DNA of 64,000 bases from DASPGQ01 sp035457705 (lineage in GTDB: Bacteria > Acidobacteriota > Vicinamibacteria > Marinacidobacterales > SMYC01), in the NCBI GenBank assembly GCA_035457705.1, contig DATIBD010000054.1, forward strand, positions 21,130-85,129, given 5' to 3'. A program made the position numbers and the translations under genes. Shown one piece after another: positions 24,130 to 32,138 of this stretch (the stretch's first letter is position 1; each line of letters starts with the position of its first letter). The notes below the pieces were generated by a model. The model did not search any database and had not been told where the DNA came from. It saw nothing but the letters and a program-made list of their open reading frames with translations.

Positions 24130-25050
24130 ATGAGCTGGTTCAAAAAGGAGAAAACTCCCCTCTCTCCGGTCAAAAAAAGCCGCATGCCTGAGGGCCTGTG
24201 GACCAAATGCCGAGAATGCGCCGAGATCCTGTACAAGAAGGAGATCGTTCGGAACCTGAGCGTGTGCCCGAAATGCAACTACCACATGGGCTTGTCCTGT
24301 CGGGAGCGGGCTCGGACTCTTTTCGACGACGGGCGTTACCAGGAGTTGGAGAGAGGTCTGTGCTCCACCGATCCGCTACGATTCTCGGACACGAAGCGAT
24401 ATGCGGATCGGCTGAAGACGAGCCGAAATCAGACCGGCCTCGATGACGCCGTCCTCGTTGCCCGGGGACTGATTGGGGGTATCCCGGTGGTCGTTTCCAT
24501 CATGGAGTACCAGTTCATCGGGGGCAGCATGGGCGTGGTGGTGGGCGAAAAGATTACCCGGGCGATCGAGCGAGCCCTTTCCGAGCGCGTTCCGCTCATC
24601 ATCGTGTCGAGGTCGGGCGGAGCGCGGATGCAGGAAGGGGCCATTTCCCTCATGCAGATGGCAAAGATCAGCGCGGCCCTGTCTCGACTCGACGAAGCGA
24701 GGGTGCCCTACATCTCGATCCTTACCGACCCCACGACGGGGGGCGTCACGGCCAGTTTCGCCATGCTCGGCGACCTCAACATCGCCGAGCCAAAGGCGCT
24801 CATCGGCTTCGCCGGGCCCAGAGTGATCGAGCAGACGATCCGCCAGCCACTTCCCGCCGGCTTCCAGCGTTCCGAGTACCTCCTGGCGCACGGAATGCTC
24901 GATCTCATCGTCGAGCGCCGCCAACTGAAAGAGACCCTCGAAAAGGTGTTGCGTTTCTTCACCCACCCGGCGCCGAGCGTCAGTCGCATCGACCAACCGT
25001 CTCACAGGATGGCGGAGCCGTTCCGGGCTCTGGAAAAGCCCGCTCTGTGA
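24130..25050 (+). CDS. accD: Acetyl-CoA carboxylase carboxyltransferase subunit beta
   Basis: The 306-residue beta subunit of the carboxyltransferase transfers CO2 from biotin to acetyl-CoA, giving malonyl-CoA for fatty acid synthesis. It has the N-terminal four-Cys zinc ribbon (CREC...CPKC, about residues 27-49), GGSMGVVVGEKITRA (about 130-145), SRSGGARMQEGAISLMQMAK and DPTTGGVTASFAMLGD. The length is typical. The stop overlaps the folC GTG by four bases. accA is not in the window. Confidence 0.95.
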   Translation: MSWFKKEKTPLSPVKKSRMPEGLWTKCRECAEILYKKEIVRNLSVCPKCNYHMGLSCRERARTLFDDGRYQELERGLCSTDPLRFSDTKRYADRLKTSRNQTGLDDAVLVARGLIGGIPVVVSIMEYQFIGGSMGVVVGEKITRAIERALSERVPLIIVSRSGGARMQEGAISLMQMAKISAALSRLDEARVPYISILTDPTTGGVTASFAMLGDLNIAEPKALIGFAGPRVIEQTIRQPLPAGFQRSEYLLAHGMLDLIVERRQLKETLEKVLRFFTHPAPSVSRIDQPSHRMAEPFRALEKPAL

Positions 25051-26372
25051 CCGACGGTTCCCACGAGCTCTACCAGCAGGCCCTTCGTTATTTGAAGGGT
25101 CGGGAGCGCTACGGCATCAAATTCGGTCTCCACAACATCGGGCGTCTCATGGAAGCGCTCGGCTGCCCCGAGCGGGACTTCGAATCGGTTCTCATCGCCG
25201 GCACGAACGGAAAAGGCTCGACCGCCGCCCTTCTCGAATCGATCCTTCGGAATGCGGGCCGTCGAACCGGCCGTTACACATCGCCTCACATTCGCCACGT
25301 CGAGGAGAGAATCGCCCTTCAGGGCCAGCCGATCCCTCGATCGGAGCTCGGCTCGGCCGTGGGCCGCGTGGCCGAAGCGGCGGCTGCGCTGTGGCCGGAC
25401 GACGCGGCGGCGCCCACTTTCTTCGAGGCCCTGACGGCCGCGGCCTTTGTCGTTTTCGCCGGGCATCGGGTGGAGATCGCGGTGCTCGAAGTCGGTATGG
25501 GAGGTCGCTACGACGCCACCAACGTCGTTCCCGCACGCCTGTCCATCGTTACGACCATCGGCTACGATCACGAACGGTTTCTCGGGTCCACCCTGGCGTC
25601 GATCGCCTCCGAGAAGGCAGCGATCATCAAGGAGGGACGTCCCGTGGTGGTCGGGAGGCTCGTTCCCGAAGCGCTCCGTGTGGTCCGCGAGGAGGCCAGG
25701 CGAAAAAGGGCGACGGTGATCGAGGCCGTGCGCGAGGTCGAGACCGAAGCCGTCGAAGAGCTAGCGGGCGGCCAGCGCGTCACACTTCGAACGGAACAAA
25801 ACGACTACGGAAGTCTCGTTGTTCCTCTGTCGGGGCTCCATCAGCTCGATAACCTGGCGGTTGCCCTGCGCGCCGCCGAGGTCGCCTGCCTGCCGGGAAT
25901 ATTGGACAAAGAGGCGGTCCGCGAAGGGATCAAAGGGGCGCGATGGCCCGGTCGCCTCGAACGGATCGCGGGGAGGCCGCCGATTCTTCTCGACGCGGCC
26001 CATAACGTGCAGGCCGTGGACGCTCTCGTCCGATACCTCGAGCAGCACCCGCATCCGAGACGCGTACTCCTCTTCGGGGTCATGAAGGACAAGCGGGTCT
26101 TCGAGATGCTTTCTCGTCTCCTGCCGCATGTTGCGTACCTCGTCGCCAGCAGGCCCGCCATGTCGCGCTCCCGAGGTCCCGAGCCACTCAGCCGCTGGGC
26201 CGCCGAGCAGGGGACTTCTGCCGAAGCGATTCGATCGTCATCCGCGGCTCTTTCTCGCGCGCGGGAGCTCGCGGGCCCCGACGGCGAGATCCTGGTTGCT
26301 GGTTCGATCTTTCTTCTCGGCGAGATCGCTGCCTGGCTCGAGCAGGAACGTAAAGCCCTGGCGCCGGCCTAG
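25047..26372 (+). CDS. folC: Bifunctional folylpolyglutamate synthase / dihydrofolate synthase
   Basis: The 441-residue Mur-ligase-family enzyme adds glutamate to folates (and possibly to dihydropteroate). The P-loop is AGTNGKGSTAAL (about 50-61), followed by YTSPHIRHVEERI, EVGMGGRYDATNV (about 150-162), ITTIGYDHERFLG-like TTIGYDHERFLG and the C-terminal ILLDAAHNVQAVDAL. The GTG start overlaps the accD stop (GTGA). accD-folC adjacency is common in bacteria. Its TAG stop shares a G with the end palindrome of repeat copy C. Confidence 0.95.
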   Translation: MTDGSHELYQQALRYLKGRERYGIKFGLHNIGRLMEALGCPERDFESVLIAGTNGKGSTAALLESILRNAGRRTGRYTSPHIRHVEERIALQGQPIPRSELGSAVGRVAEAAAALWPDDAAAPTFFEALTAAAFVVFAGHRVEIAVLEVGMGGRYDATNVVPARLSIVTTIGYDHERFLGSTLASIASEKAAIIKEGRPVVVGRLVPEALRVVREEARRKRATVIEAVREVETEAVEELAGGQRVTLRTEQNDYGSLVVPLSGLHQLDNLAVALRAAEVACLPGILDKEAVREGIKGARWPGRLERIAGRPPILLDAAHNVQAVDALVRYLEQHPHPRRVLLFGVMKDKRVFEMLSRLLPHVAYLVASRPAMSRSRGPEPLSRWAAEQGTSAEAIRSSSAALSRARELAGPDGEILVAGSIFLLGEIAAWLEQERKALAPA

Positions 26373-26511
26373 CAGGCTGATAAAAAGCTACGGCCCAGCC
26401 TGCCGAGCAGTGGCCAAAAAGGTCTGCCGCGAGCACGCAGTGCGAATAAGCGCCGGAAAAGCCGAGCCGTGGCGGCCGGGCGATCGTGGGTCCCGCTACG
26501 GCATTGAACAG
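26372..26511 (-). repeat. Composite intergenic repeat, copy C (inverted orientation)
   Basis: Read on the minus strand, this is the same element as copies D1 and F. End palindrome arms are GCAGGCTG (26372-26379) and CAGCCTGC (26396-26403) on the plus strand. The first 20 or so bases of the 55-bp unit are present, then fuse directly to the right-hand module. It fills the entire gap between folC and the convergent beta-propeller gene, and its right end begins within the folC TAG. Confidence 0.85.
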
Positions 26512-26512
26512 T

Positions 26513-27559
26513 CTACTGTCTCGCAGGACGCCCATCGATCTCACTCCGCGCAACGAGGGCGCCGGTCGGAATCACGCGAAGCGCGCTTCCGATGCCTGTG
26601 TCGTCCTGGTCGTTATCGTAGATGACGAACAAACGACCCGCTCCGAGCGCGAGACCCTCCGCCTTGCGGCCCACGTCGAAGCGGTCGAGAAGAAGAACGG
26701 GCTCTTCTCCGGGAGTCCAATACCAGAGGCGATTTCCCAGAAACTCGTGAGTCGAGTCGTCTTCCGTGCTGGTGGCGATGAGCAGCCCTGAAGCGTGCGA
26801 ATCCCACACCAGCCCGGACACACAGTAGGGGGTCGATTCTACGGAGCCGGCATCGAACTCGAGGGCGAGCTCCAGGCGGGGCTCGCCCGAGCGGAGGTAA
26901 TCGAGGCGCGAGCGGTAGATGCGAGCGCGGTCGACCGGCTCACGGAGCCCCACGAACAACGTTTGGCGACGTGCGTCGACGGCGAGCCCCTCGATCTTCA
27001 TAGCGCGTGGCTTCCACATTCCGAGGTGCACGAAGGGCTCTCGTAGCGGCAAAGTCCGGATCGATTTCTCGTCGATCGCTCCGAGCCGGCGAATACGAAA
27101 CTCCACGAGCAGGCTCTGGCGGTCGAGGTCCTCGGGGCCAAAGCCCGAGTGGGATCCGACTGCCAAGTAGCTTCCGCTCTTCTCGTCGTAAGCGATGTCC
27201 TCGAACTTGGCCTGGACCTCGGGAAACTGCGCCGAGTGGATCCGGGAAACGAGTCGTCCGGAGGTGTCGAAGACGAAGATGTCGTTCTCGGTGTCGTCTA
27301 CGACGACGAGACGGCCCGCGTGGTAGGCGACTCCCGACGCTTCGAGGCGGGCGAAGGGTTTCTGGTCGAGACCGGTGAGCTCCATGAGCTCGCCCGGAGC
27401 ATCCGTTGACGCCGTGCCTGCCGGGAGAAGTCCCGCGACCACGAGCGCCGTCAGCCGCGAAACCCAACGGAGATTGGCGGGCCGAGGGGCTCGATACGCG
27501 AGTGCGGGAGCCTTGGAAAGTCTGATTTGTCCCGAACCGTGGGTTGAGTTTTTCATCAC
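26513..27559 (-). CDS. Secreted beta-propeller protein, DUF3616-like
   Basis: The 348-residue protein has a hydrophobic segment (RLTALVVAGLLPAGTAST, about 34-51) that fits a signal peptide or anchor. The rest looks like a beta-propeller, with repeated D-rich strands such as GRLVVVDDTENDIFVFD, YDEKSGSYLAVGSHSG, KIEGLAVDARRQTLFVGLRE and KAEGLALGAGRLFVIYDND, which resemble DUF3616. Function is unknown, perhaps a phytase- or SdiA-regulated-like envelope protein. The start is uncertain: the listed GTG/ATG lies inside a relic of the repeat element and lacks a normal ribosome site, so a start further downstream is possible. Confidence 0.7.
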   Translation of the reverse strand: MMKNSTHGSGQIRLSKAPALAYRAPRPANLRWVSRLTALVVAGLLPAGTASTDAPGELMELTGLDQKPFARLEASGVAYHAGRLVVVDDTENDIFVFDTSGRLVSRIHSAQFPEVQAKFEDIAYDEKSGSYLAVGSHSGFGPEDLDRQSLLVEFRIRRLGAIDEKSIRTLPLREPFVHLGMWKPRAMKIEGLAVDARRQTLFVGLREPVDRARIYRSRLDYLRSGEPRLELALEFDAGSVESTPYCVSGLVWDSHASGLLIATSTEDDSTHEFLGNRLWYWTPGEEPVLLLDRFDVGRKAEGLALGAGRLFVIYDNDQDDTGIGSALRVIPTGALVARSEIDGRPARQ

Positions 27560-27567
27560 CCCCTAAC
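27536..27567 (+). repeat. Tail relic of the composite repeat
   Basis: GTGGGTTGAGTTTTTCATCA closely matches the right end of copy D2 (one difference in that stretch). No head or middle module remains. It sits between the CAP gene stop and the start of the propeller gene, in the same orientation relative to neighbours as the full copies. Confidence 0.6.
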
Positions 27568-27606
27568 TCGATGACGGAGAACAGTCGTCGACACCGTCGC
27601 GGCGGT

Positions 27607-28095
27607 CTAACGCCTCGTCTTCTCGGCGGGATCGCAGCGTCGGGTGAACTCCTGCGTGATGTACAAGAACCCGTCGTCGGCGCGCACGATCCCGACACCG
27701 AGGTGGGTGAACTTCTGGTTCAAGAGATTAGCGCGGTGGCCCGGGCTCAACATGAAGTCTCCAATCGAATAGTCCACCGAAGTGTGTTTGGCGACGTTCT
27801 CTCCAAACATGCAGCTGTCGGCGATGCCGCGGCGAATTCTTTCCTCCACGGAGCCGCCCAGATCATGCCGGACCGCACCACTCGAGGCCATCTCCCGGCT
27901 GTACTCTCGGGCCGCTTCGGAGAGCTCGGGCGAGAATGTCAGTCGCGGAACCGCTCTGGCTTCCCTTTCCACGTTGATGAGCTCGGCCATGCGGATTTCC
28001 AGTTCGGGCGCGTCGGTGAGGCTGGGCTGAAAGCATCCCAACAGGAGAAGGGTAGCAAGAAGGGCAAGCATCGCTATCAGCCAGCGGGCTCGCAT
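27607..28095 (-). CDS. CAP-domain (SCP-like) lipoprotein
   Basis: The 162-residue protein starts MRARWLIAMLALLATLLLLG followed by a lipobox Cys (LLLLGC), so it is likely anchored in the envelope. It contains a bacterial CAP/SCP domain: LTFSPELSEAAREYSREMA, the HDLGG segment, CMFGENVAK (metal/His-Glu site region) and SPGHRANLLNQKFTHLGVGI. CAP domains of this YkwD type are of unknown activity. It overlaps rnhA by 19 nt, and the longer open frame upstream is only the rnhA shadow. Confidence 0.85.
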   Translation of the reverse strand: MRARWLIAMLALLATLLLLGCFQPSLTDAPELEIRMAELINVEREARAVPRLTFSPELSEAAREYSREMASSGAVRHDLGGSVEERIRRGIADSCMFGENVAKHTSVDYSIGDFMLSPGHRANLLNQKFTHLGVGIVRADDGFLYITQEFTRRCDPAEKTRR

Positions 28096-28631
28096 GGGAG
28101 AGAGGCCCGAGCGTTCCCGGCCTCTGAGATCGCCTGGCGGGCGAGTGTGTCGGCCCGCTCGTTTCCGGGGTGGCCTGCGTGGCCTCGGATCCATTCCCAG
28201 CGAACACGATGACGCGAGGCGATCCGGTCGAGCTCCTCCCATAGCTCCCGGTTCTTGACCGGTGAGCCGGCCGCCGTCTTCCAGCCTTTGCGCCGCCATC
28301 CATGGATCCATTTGTTCATCCCGTCGACGACGTACCGGGAATCGGAGACGACGCGCACCGATCGACTCCGACCGAGCGTCCGGAAGCCTGCGATGACCGC
28401 CATGAGCTCCATCCGGTTGTTCGTCGTGCGCCATTCGCTTCCCACGACCTCATGGACGCTGCCGCCGGTCTCGATGACCGCGGCATACCCTCCCGGACCA
28501 GGGTTGCCTTCGCAGGCGCCGTCCGCGTAAAGGGTTACGTCAGGCAGAAACCTGTCGTCGGCGTTTCGATCGCTCCTCTGGCCCGCACGGAAACCATCAT
28601 TCTTCACGGTCCGATTATAACGATCGTTCAC
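28077..28631 (-). CDS. rnhA: Ribonuclease HI
   Basis: The 184-residue enzyme degrades RNA in RNA:DNA hybrids. Active-site residues are seen in YADGACEGNPGPGG (Asp, about 35), NNRMELMAV (Glu), VSDSRYVVDG (Asp) and RGHAGHPGNERADTLA (His and Asp). An N-terminal extension of about 30 polar residues precedes the domain, so the real start could be internal. It overlaps the upstream membrane-protein gene (ATGA) and the downstream CAP gene. Confidence 0.94.
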   Translation of the reverse strand: MNDRYNRTVKNDGFRAGQRSDRNADDRFLPDVTLYADGACEGNPGPGGYAAVIETGGSVHEVVGSEWRTTNNRMELMAVIAGFRTLGRSRSVRVVSDSRYVVDGMNKWIHGWRRKGWKTAAGSPVKNRELWEELDRIASRHRVRWEWIRGHAGHPGNERADTLARQAISEAGNARASLPCEPAG

Positions 28632-31159
28632 GGCAGGCGGACATAGACACCGAGCCGCCTCTCGTCCTCGCCGCGCCCGGCGCGCGCAGGAACGAAGCTT
28701 CCTCGAGAGCGAACCCGGAGCTCATAGAGAAAGCTTTCACCCTTGGGACCGTCGAACCGATGAGGGTTCCTCAGAAGCACTTTCCGTTCGTGCGGTCCAT
28801 CGGGGGGAAGCTCGATGACGGCAGTCGACCCTCTTCGCTCAGTCACGAGGACCTCGTTCTCGTCGGGACCGTTCGTCAGGGCGAGGGTCAGCGAAGATAG
28901 GGGACGGTGAGTCCGCAGATGAAAACGACTCTCACCGCCGCCAGGCACCCAGGCTCCGGGCCCCTCGAAGCCATGCTCTCCCTCGACCCAGACCTCGATG
29001 CCCGAGTCGGTCGAAAGCGTGTCACGATACCGTGGTCTTGCCGCCGTCGACTCGTTCCCCGGCCAGCTCTCGAGAAGCACTCCTATACCGATGACACCGA
29101 CGAGCACGCCGGTGGCTCCAAGGCAAGCTCGGTACGGAAAGTGTCCGGCCTCGTTCTCCACGTGACGATTGCCTAAGCGAGCTCCCTCTCGGAGCCAGTA
29201 AACGAGGATCGCGATGAAGAGCAGTACGGCCAGAACCTTGGCGAAGTGCGCTGGCCCCGATCCGAGAAATCCGTCGCTCAGAAAGCTCGGCAGGTACTGC
29301 GCTGGATCGGAATAGAGAGTCCGGCTCCAGAGCAGCTGGGCGTCATAGCTCGGGATGAGGTCACGGGTGAAGCTCGCACTGTAGGCAAGGCTGGCGGCGA
29401 GAAGCGTCAGGGCGCTTCCCGCAATCGTCCCCCGCGACATCGCCCGGCCGGCCACTAGGGCAAGGGGAAGCGCGAGCAATGGAAGAATGCTCGAGATGTA
29501 ACGTCCCATCGTGCTGATCGCACCCGGCCAGTACGGGAAAGAGGCGATGACCAAAAGGTACGAGATCAGAGTCATAAAGTAAGGCCGCGCAAGGCGCCGG
29601 TGCTCCTCGACAAAGGCTGATAGACCAACGAGCGAAAGAAGGTAAACGGGCGCGAACACGAACAACCCGTTGTCTCGGTCGAGCAGAAGACCGAGGAGCC
29701 CCTTCCCGATGTTCCTGGGCTCGAAGGAGGAACGCTCCGCGGCAGAGAAAGTCGCAGTCGGTGACAGGCTGCCGGTGAGCGCATGATTGTAGAGAAAGAG
29801 GGAGTAGGCCGACAGTGCGAGTGGCGCACCGAGAGCAAGAAGCTTCATCGGTTGGAGCGAGATACCCGTTCGGGTTCCGCCGACCAGCCGGAACAGCGCG
29901 TACAAACCGAGGGTCGCCGCGACCAACGCGTATTTCTGGTGAAGCCAGGGGAGGGCCGCGAGGGCGACTCCAGATGCGAAAGCGGCACCGAATCCGGGCG
30001 AAGGATCGATGGCGAGCTTTCGGAAGGCAAAAAGGAGGAAGAGACCGGCGGGGAGCTCAGGATAGACTTGAAACGTGTAGAACAGGGCAGGGACGCTGAG
30101 GGCGAAGGCAAACGCCGTGAGGATCGCGGCCGGTCGCTCCGTCAGCTCCGAAGCCGCGAGCACGATCTGGTAGACCAGCATCGCGCCGATAAGTTGCCAG
30201 AAGACGATCATCGCCACCTGCCGCTCGGTCCCCAACCATCGGTTCAGGGTGCAATCCAGAAGGTACGCGGGAACGAGAAGCAAGCCAGGTCCAGGGGCAT
30301 TGATGTAATAGATTCCGCCCGAAGCACTGCGAAACATCGATCGGTTGGCGCGCGACGCAGTCGGCTCGCCCCAGTAGAATTGGCCTTGGATTATGGAGTC
30401 CAGAACTCTCGAGAGAAGCTTGCGGGATTCGGACGCATAGCTCGATGCCATTCGCGGGACATGCGACAGAAAGTCGAGAAACGAAGGGTCCCGATTCTCG
30501 CCGGCTCTTCCGATGTCGAGAGTGCCAGAGCCCGCTACCGCGGCGGCCATTCGGACATACTTGAACATATTGCCCTGACCGGTTCCTTCCTCGTAGAAAC
30601 GCGAAGGGGTCGAAAGCGTGAACAAGAGGAGAGCGGTCAGAATGACGGCCGGTCCGAGCCAGCGTCCGCGACCCGGGGGCTTTTCCTCCCCGCCGCCGAG
30701 AGAGTGGGCCAAACCGCTCACGAATAGCATGAGGGTCAACATGGGCTCGAACCACCCTTCGAGCGCGAGGCTCACCGCGAGATTCGAGCCGTACGGGAAG
30801 CTGGGTGACAGAGTGAGCGAGAGTATCGCGGCGACGTCGAGCCCGATGGGCACGAGAACGCAGACGTAGGCTGGCGCGACCCGGCGCAAGGAATCTTCCA
30901 CCGGAGTCTCGCGGTACCGGGACAAGGCGACCGCGAGCCCCAGCGCGATGACGAGCCCAAGCAAGGCGAAGCGAACCGTGGCTCCGATCACCGGAAGAAA
31001 CTCCAAATTGCGCGCGAGAGCGGACCACAGGGCCTCGCCGGAATCTTGTCGCAGGAACAACAGAAGAAAGTTTTCGAGGGCGACCGCGAGTCCGTAGAGC
31101 GCGGAGGCTGACGTGACAAACAACGCCGGCCCCAGGCCACTTGCGATTCGATGGGGCAC
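28628..31159 (-). CDS. Large polytopic membrane protein, possible GT-C glycosyltransferase
   Basis: The 843-residue protein has about 15 membrane segments in its first 650 residues and an extracytoplasmic beta-rich domain of about 170 residues at the C-terminus. The loop with FYEEGTGQGNMFKYVRMAAA (about 190-215) and the GIYYINAPGPGLLLVPAYLL, YTFQVYPELPAGLFLLFAF and LHQKYALV segments resemble polyprenyl-phosphate-dependent GT-C glycosyltransferases. The usual N-terminal D/E motif is not obvious, so this is a fold-level guess. The start is GTG. It heads an overlapping series with rnhA, CAP and perhaps the propeller gene. Confidence 0.65.
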   Translation of the reverse strand: MPHRIASGLGPALFVTSASALYGLAVALENFLLLFLRQDSGEALWSALARNLEFLPVIGATVRFALLGLVIALGLAVALSRYRETPVEDSLRRVAPAYVCVLVPIGLDVAAILSLTLSPSFPYGSNLAVSLALEGWFEPMLTLMLFVSGLAHSLGGGEEKPPGRGRWLGPAVILTALLLFTLSTPSRFYEEGTGQGNMFKYVRMAAAVAGSGTLDIGRAGENRDPSFLDFLSHVPRMASSYASESRKLLSRVLDSIIQGQFYWGEPTASRANRSMFRSASGGIYYINAPGPGLLLVPAYLLDCTLNRWLGTERQVAMIVFWQLIGAMLVYQIVLAASELTERPAAILTAFAFALSVPALFYTFQVYPELPAGLFLLFAFRKLAIDPSPGFGAAFASGVALAALPWLHQKYALVAATLGLYALFRLVGGTRTGISLQPMKLLALGAPLALSAYSLFLYNHALTGSLSPTATFSAAERSSFEPRNIGKGLLGLLLDRDNGLFVFAPVYLLSLVGLSAFVEEHRRLARPYFMTLISYLLVIASFPYWPGAISTMGRYISSILPLLALPLALVAGRAMSRGTIAGSALTLLAASLAYSASFTRDLIPSYDAQLLWSRTLYSDPAQYLPSFLSDGFLGSGPAHFAKVLAVLLFIAILVYWLREGARLGNRHVENEAGHFPYRACLGATGVLVGVIGIGVLLESWPGNESTAARPRYRDTLSTDSGIEVWVEGEHGFEGPGAWVPGGGESRFHLRTHRPLSSLTLALTNGPDENEVLVTERRGSTAVIELPPDGPHERKVLLRNPHRFDGPKGESFLYELRVRSRGSFVPARAGRGEDERRLGVYVRLP

Positions 31160-31187
31160 GAAGCCGGGATTATAATCGACGGTACCA

Positions 31188-31601
31188 ATGCCAACACCCT
31201 GGTATGCTCGAGGGCTGCGGTTTCGTTGTCATCAGTGTCATAACTGCTGTCGCGGGACGCAGCCGGGGTGGGTCTACGTGACGTCGCGGAGGGTCAGGCA
31301 AATCGCCAACTTCCTGGACACGACCGTCGAGTCGTTCCGCAAACGCTTCGTGACCCGAGACGAGGATGGCGATGTGGTACTGCGTCTTCGATCCAACGGC
31401 GACTGTGTTTTTTGGAACGAAGGTTGCGCCATCTACCCCGTTCGCCCTCGCCAGTGCCGCACCTTTCCCTTCTGGAAGGAGACACTTCAATCTCCTTCCG
31501 CATGGGCTGAGCAGAGAGAGTTTTGCCATGGCATCGATCAAGGAAAGCTCTATTCTCTGGACGAGATACGGGCGGTCGTCCGCGGGCGCGCTACGAGTTG
31601 A
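31188..31601 (+). CDS. YkgJ-family cysteine cluster protein
   Basis: The 137-residue cytosolic protein has the Cys pattern of the YkgJ/UPF0153 zinc- or iron-chelate-binding family: CHQCHNCCRG (about 14-21), then CVFWNEGCAIYPVRPRQCRTFPFW and a late Cys in REFCHGI. The role is unknown. It is divergent from the large membrane protein with only 28 bp between them. Directly after its stop lies a decayed D-threonine aldolase tail, so this locus has lost a neighbouring gene. Confidence 0.88.
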   Translation: MPTPWYARGLRFRCHQCHNCCRGTQPGWVYVTSRRVRQIANFLDTTVESFRKRFVTRDEDGDVVLRLRSNGDCVFWNEGCAIYPVRPRQCRTFPFWKETLQSPSAWAEQREFCHGIDQGKLYSLDEIRAVVRGRATS

Positions 31602-32115
31602 GCGCCTTCGAGACGAGGCGTCTACTCGAGCGGGCCGGCTTCGACGTTCCCGTTCTGACCGGAGGGGGTACGGGAACTTACAACATCGATTCCGAGATCG
31701 AGGCCATCAGCGACGTGCAGGTGGGGTCGTATCTCTTCATGGATGTCAACTACTTGAATGTGGGCGGAAAGGATAGCGCGACGTTCGACGACTTCGAACC
31801 GTCTCTCCTCGTGTTAGCGACAGCCATCAGCCGGCCGGTGAAGGGACGGGTCACCGTCGACGCCGGCTACAAGGCCTTCGCTACCGACCAGGAGCCGCCT
31901 CAGCCCCGCGATATCCAGGGCGTATCCTATCGCTGGGCTGGAGACGAGCATGGCATTCTGCAGTTCAAAGATCCGTCGAGGGAGTCGAAATCGGGGACAA
32001 GGTTCTTCTCGTGGCGTCGCACTGCGATCCCACGGTGAACCTCTACTATTATCCCTTCCGTGGGGAGACCGTCACCGAAATCTGGCCCATCGCTGCCCGA
32101 GGCCACTCCCAGTAG
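31602..32115 (+). pseudogene. C-terminal remnant of a D-threonine aldolase / DSD1-type PLP enzyme
   Basis: One frame encodes FETRRLLERAGFDVPVLTGG, GTGTYNIDSEI, VGSYLFMDVNYLN, RPVKGRVTVDAGYKAFATDQ and GDEHGILQFKDPS, which match the C-terminal half of D-threonine aldolase-like enzymes. Near 31980-31990 the homology shifts to another frame (GDKVLLVASHCDPTVNLYYY and a C-terminal RGHSQ stop at 32113-32115), so there is a frameshift. The N-terminal half with the PLP lysine is absent. About 170 of the usual 370 residues remain. It is a relic, not a functional enzyme. Confidence 0.85.
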
Positions 32116-32138
32116 ACCGCGTTTACGTCGGACGATTA

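Noticed and set aside
24376..25005. 209-codon antisense frame across accD
   Set aside because: AccD motifs on the plus strand are complete; the antisense product has no domain or ribosome site.
28096..28434. Long N-terminal extension of the CAP-domain gene
   Set aside because: It is the shadow of rnhA in another frame. A clear lipoprotein signal starts at 28095.
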